From: an uncultured Pelagibacteraceae bacterium | GTDB taxonomy: Bacteria; Pseudomonadota; Alphaproteobacteria; Pelagibacterales; Pelagibacteraceae | DNA length: 44,243 nucleotides | Assembly (NCBI GenBank): GCA_902582735.1 | Contig: CACHTB010000007.1 | Coordinates: 1-44,243 of the forward strand | Direction: 5' to 3' | Part shown: positions 42,271 through 44,243 of the stretch, piece after piece | Layout: the number at the start of each line of letters is the position of its first letter | Numbering within the stretch: position 1 is the stretch's first letter | Notes under the pieces: generated by a model | What the model was told of the DNA's origin: nothing | The model's database searches: none | What the model saw: only the letters and a program-made list of their open reading frames with translations | Position numbers and translations under genes: made by a program

Positions 42271-43614
42271 ATGAGTTCAGAAAAACCAAACATTCCAAAT
42301 TCATTAAATGAACATTGGATGCCATTTACATCCAATAAGGACTTTAAAGAAAATCCAAGATTAATAGTTGAAGCAAAAGGAGTCTATTTAAAAAACCACC
42401 ATGGAAAAACTCAAATTGATGCAAGCTCTGGATTATTTTGCAATCCCTTAGGACATGGAAGGCAAGAAATTATAGATGCAATAACTAAACAACTAAAAAC
42501 TGTTGATTACGCTCAACCATTTCAACAAGGTTTTGGAGGTTCGTTTGAACTTGCAACAAGAATTGCAAAACATACTCCAGGAAATTTAAATAGAATTTTT
42601 TATACGATTTGTGGATCAACTGCAGTTGAAACAGCAATTAAAATTGCAATTGCGTACCATAAATCTAGAGGAGAAGGTAATCGTTTTAGATTTGTCGGTA
42701 GAGAAAGAGGATACCATGGAATGAATATTGGAGCGACATCTGTTGGTGGTATGATCAATAATGTTAAAACATTTGCAAGTGTATTAATGCCAGGTGTAGT
42801 TCATATGAGACATACACATTTACCAGAACATAAATTTATTTCAGGTCAGCCAGAGACAGGCGCAGAGTTAGCTGATGATTTAGAGAGAATTTGTACAAAC
42901 TTTGGAGGAGAAAATATTGCTGCATGTATTGTAGAACCAATTGCTGGATCAACTGGAACTTTAGTTCCACCAAAAGGATACTTACAAAGACTAAGAGAGA
43001 TTTGCGATAAGCACGGTATAATTTTAATTTTTGACGAGGTTATTACAGGGTGGGGAAGAACAGGTTCACCATTTGCATCTCAAGAGTACGGTGTAACACC
43101 AGATATAATCACAATGGCAAAAGCAACTACGAACGGTATATCACCATTAGGTGCAGTTGCATGTAAGGAGGAAATTTACGACTCAATAATGGATGGCGCA
43201 CCCAAAGGAACAATAGAATTATTTCATGGATATACGTATTCTGGAATTCCAATTTCAGTAGCCGCAGGTTTAGCAGTGCAAGATATATTTGAGAAAGACG
43301 ATATATTTAATAGAGCAAAAGAAATGAGTCCGTATTTTCAAGAAGGTTTGATGTCTCTTAAAGATTTAGATGAAGTGGATAATATAAGAGGATATGGAAT
43401 GATGGGTGGAATTGATATGAGAGCAGGCAAAAAGCCTGGGGCAGCTGGATTTACATGTTTTAAACATTGTTATGAAGCAGGTGTAAATTTTAAAGCAACT
43501 GGTGACTGTTTAATTATCGCTCCAATGTTTATTTGTGAAAAAAAACATATAGACGAAATTATTGAAAAACTAAGAACTGGAATATCAAACTATTCAAAAA
43601 GCAAAAAAAATTAA
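42271..43614 (+). CDS. tpa: Taurine/omega-amino acid:pyruvate aminotransferase (class III)
   Basis: 447 aa. Class III PLP aminotransferase: LNEHWMPFTSNKDFKENPRL and DASSGLFCNPLGHGRQEI (subgroup start), YTICGSTAVETAIKIA, IFDEVITGWGRTG, and PLP lysine Lys284 in MAKATTNG. This subgroup includes omega-amino acid (beta-alanine):pyruvate and taurine:pyruvate aminotransferases. The taurine-type ABC genes next door and alanine dehydrogenase 9 bases downstream, which would recycle the alanine formed, point to taurine to sulfoacetaldehyde plus alanine. Beta-alanine or other omega-amines remain possible. Divergent from tauA. Confidence 0.87.
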   Translation: MSSEKPNIPNSLNEHWMPFTSNKDFKENPRLIVEAKGVYLKNHHGKTQIDASSGLFCNPLGHGRQEIIDAITKQLKTVDYAQPFQQGFGGSFELATRIAKHTPGNLNRIFYTICGSTAVETAIKIAIAYHKSRGEGNRFRFVGRERGYHGMNIGATSVGGMINNVKTFASVLMPGVVHMRHTHLPEHKFISGQPETGAELADDLERICTNFGGENIAACIVEPIAGSTGTLVPPKGYLQRLREICDKHGIILIFDEVITGWGRTGSPFASQEYGVTPDIITMAKATTNGISPLGAVACKEEIYDSIMDGAPKGTIELFHGYTYSGIPISVAAGLAVQDIFEKDDIFNRAKEMSPYFQEGLMSLKDLDEVDNIRGYGMMGGIDMRAGKKPGAAGFTCFKHCYEAGVNFKATGDCLIIAPMFICEKKHIDEIIEKLRTGISNYSKSKKN

Positions 43615-43623
43615 TTCACCTTC

Positions 43624-44243
43624 ATGAAAATTGGTGTTCCTAAGGAAATAAAACCTCAAGAAAATCGTATAGGACTGACCCCAGAAAGTGTAAAAACTTT
43701 AACTTCTAATGGTCATGAAGTGTTAATAGAAAAAAATGGTGGTTTTGAAGCTGGTTTTGAAAATGATCAATATAAATCTGCTGGAGCAAAAATTATAGAA
43801 AAAGTAGATGATATTTTTAACGATGCAGAAATAATTGTTAAAGTTAAAGAGCCTCTATTGAATGAAGTAAAAATGATTAGAGAAAATCAAATAGTTTTTA
43901 CATACTTACATTTAGCTGCAGCAAAAGAGTTAACACAAGGACTCATAGACTCTAATTCAGTTTGTATAGCTTATGAAACAGTCACAGATAATAATGGAAG
44001 ACTTCCATTACTTGCACCAATGAGTGCAGTTGCAGGTAGAATGTCCGTTCAAGCTGGAGCACATTGCCTAGAGAAAAATCAAAAAGGAAGAGGGATATTA
44101 CTTGGAGGTGCGCCTGGTGGAGAACCTGGCAATGTAGTTATTCTAGGTGGAGGTGTTGTTGGAGAGAATGCAGCGATTATTGCAACAGGAATGAGAGCAA
44201 AAGTTCATATAGTTGATAAATCAGCCGAGAGACTAAAACAATT
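43624..44243 (+). CDS. ald: Alanine dehydrogenase, 3' partial
   Basis: Runs off the right edge, so it is absent from the ORF track; 206 codons are visible. MKIGVPKEIKPQENRIGLTPESV is the classic N-terminus of Ald/PNT family proteins; TYLHLAAA and the Rossmann loop VVILGGGVVGENAA follow, and the APMSAVAGRMSVQAGAHCLE segment is specific to Ald rather than transhydrogenase. It oxidises alanine to pyruvate and ammonia, regenerating the amino acceptor for the preceding aminotransferase. Confidence 0.94.
   Translation, partial: MKIGVPKEIKPQENRIGLTPESVKTLTSNGHEVLIEKNGGFEAGFENDQYKSAGAKIIEKVDDIFNDAEIIVKVKEPLLNEVKMIRENQIVFTYLHLAAAKELTQGLIDSNSVCIAYETVTDNNGRLPLLAPMSAVAGRMSVQAGAHCLEKNQKGRGILLGGAPGGEPGNVVILGGGVVGENAAIIATGMRAKVHIVDKSAERLKQ

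Noticed and set aside
1-44243. CRISPR arrays, tRNA/rRNA genes, insertion sequences, prophage genes
   Set aside because: I looked for regular repeats with spacers, tRNA TTCGA-type arms, transposase motifs and inverted ends and found none. A tRNAscan or Infernal run would be decisive.

Overview
The window looks like a chromosomal segment of a SAR11-clade alphaproteobacterium (Pelagibacterales). The basis is its strongly AT-rich sequence (G+C roughly 30% by eye), very short or negative intergenic distances, frequent overlap of convergent genes, and a gene set typical of streamlined marine heterotrophs: EamA permeases, ABC and TTT uptake systems led by binding proteins, taurine/sulfonate catabolism, 1-Cys peroxiredoxin and PEP carboxylase. 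No rRNA, tRNA, CRISPR array, insertion sequence or phage gene was seen. No gene-free stretch exceeds 300 bases.

Layout. 0-3 kb is nitrogen assimilation: a 5'-truncated glutaminase with duplicated ankyrin blocks converges on glnA. 3-6.2 kb holds a YbaK-type deacylase, a frameshifted EamA permease, a homocysteine S-methyltransferase and a second EamA permease. 6.2-15.5 kb is a sugar-acid uptake and catabolism locus. One arm (-) has an aldehyde dehydrogenase, a rhamnonate-dehydratase-like enolase-superfamily enzyme and a PdxA-like dehydrogenase. The divergent arm (+) has the tripartite transporter tctCBA, an SDR, a beta-hydroxyacid dehydrogenase and an FAH-family hydrolase. 15.5-24.1 kb is mixed: ppc, ccdA, azoR, a gamma-butyrobetaine-hydroxylase-like dioxygenase, an IMP/HisN-type phosphatase, a class I amidotransferase, an AhpD-like protein, a DUF924 protein, an SMR-like protein and an HCCA-isomerase-like protein.

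24.1-27.9 kb is the most unusual part. It is a run of eleven very small minus-strand genes, most with strong Shine-Dalgarno sequences: a DUF2798 protein, three NTF2/SnoaL folds (two clear paralogues), GYD and DUF1330 proteins, two further small proteins of likely ferredoxin-like fold, a cupin, one secreted protein and one unknown. It reads as one operon of small-molecule-binding folds with no recognisable pathway. 28-33.5 kb has cysE-cysK, a 1-Cys peroxiredoxin with a readable promoter, a methyltransferase, an Asp/Glu racemase, an MFS permease and a LysE-family exporter.

33.5 kb to the end is best read as an organosulfonate module: a HisD/HpsN-like dehydrogenase, a phosphate acyltransferase, a BASS permease, an Ldh_2 (ComC-like) dehydrogenase, a half-PnuC-like membrane protein, a taurine-type ABC transporter (tauA, tauB and an enlarged tauC), a taurine/omega-amino-acid:pyruvate aminotransferase and the start of alanine dehydrogenase. 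Sulfoacetaldehyde acetyltransferase (xsc) is absent and may lie beyond the right edge.

Regulation. Both substrate-binding-protein genes (tctC and the tauA-like gene) are followed by strong intrinsic terminator hairpins before their membrane and ATPase partners, which should give an excess of binding protein. A short region at 36.7-36.8 kb, upstream of a 90-aa tail-anchored-type ORF, is dense in inverted repeats and could be a structured RNA.
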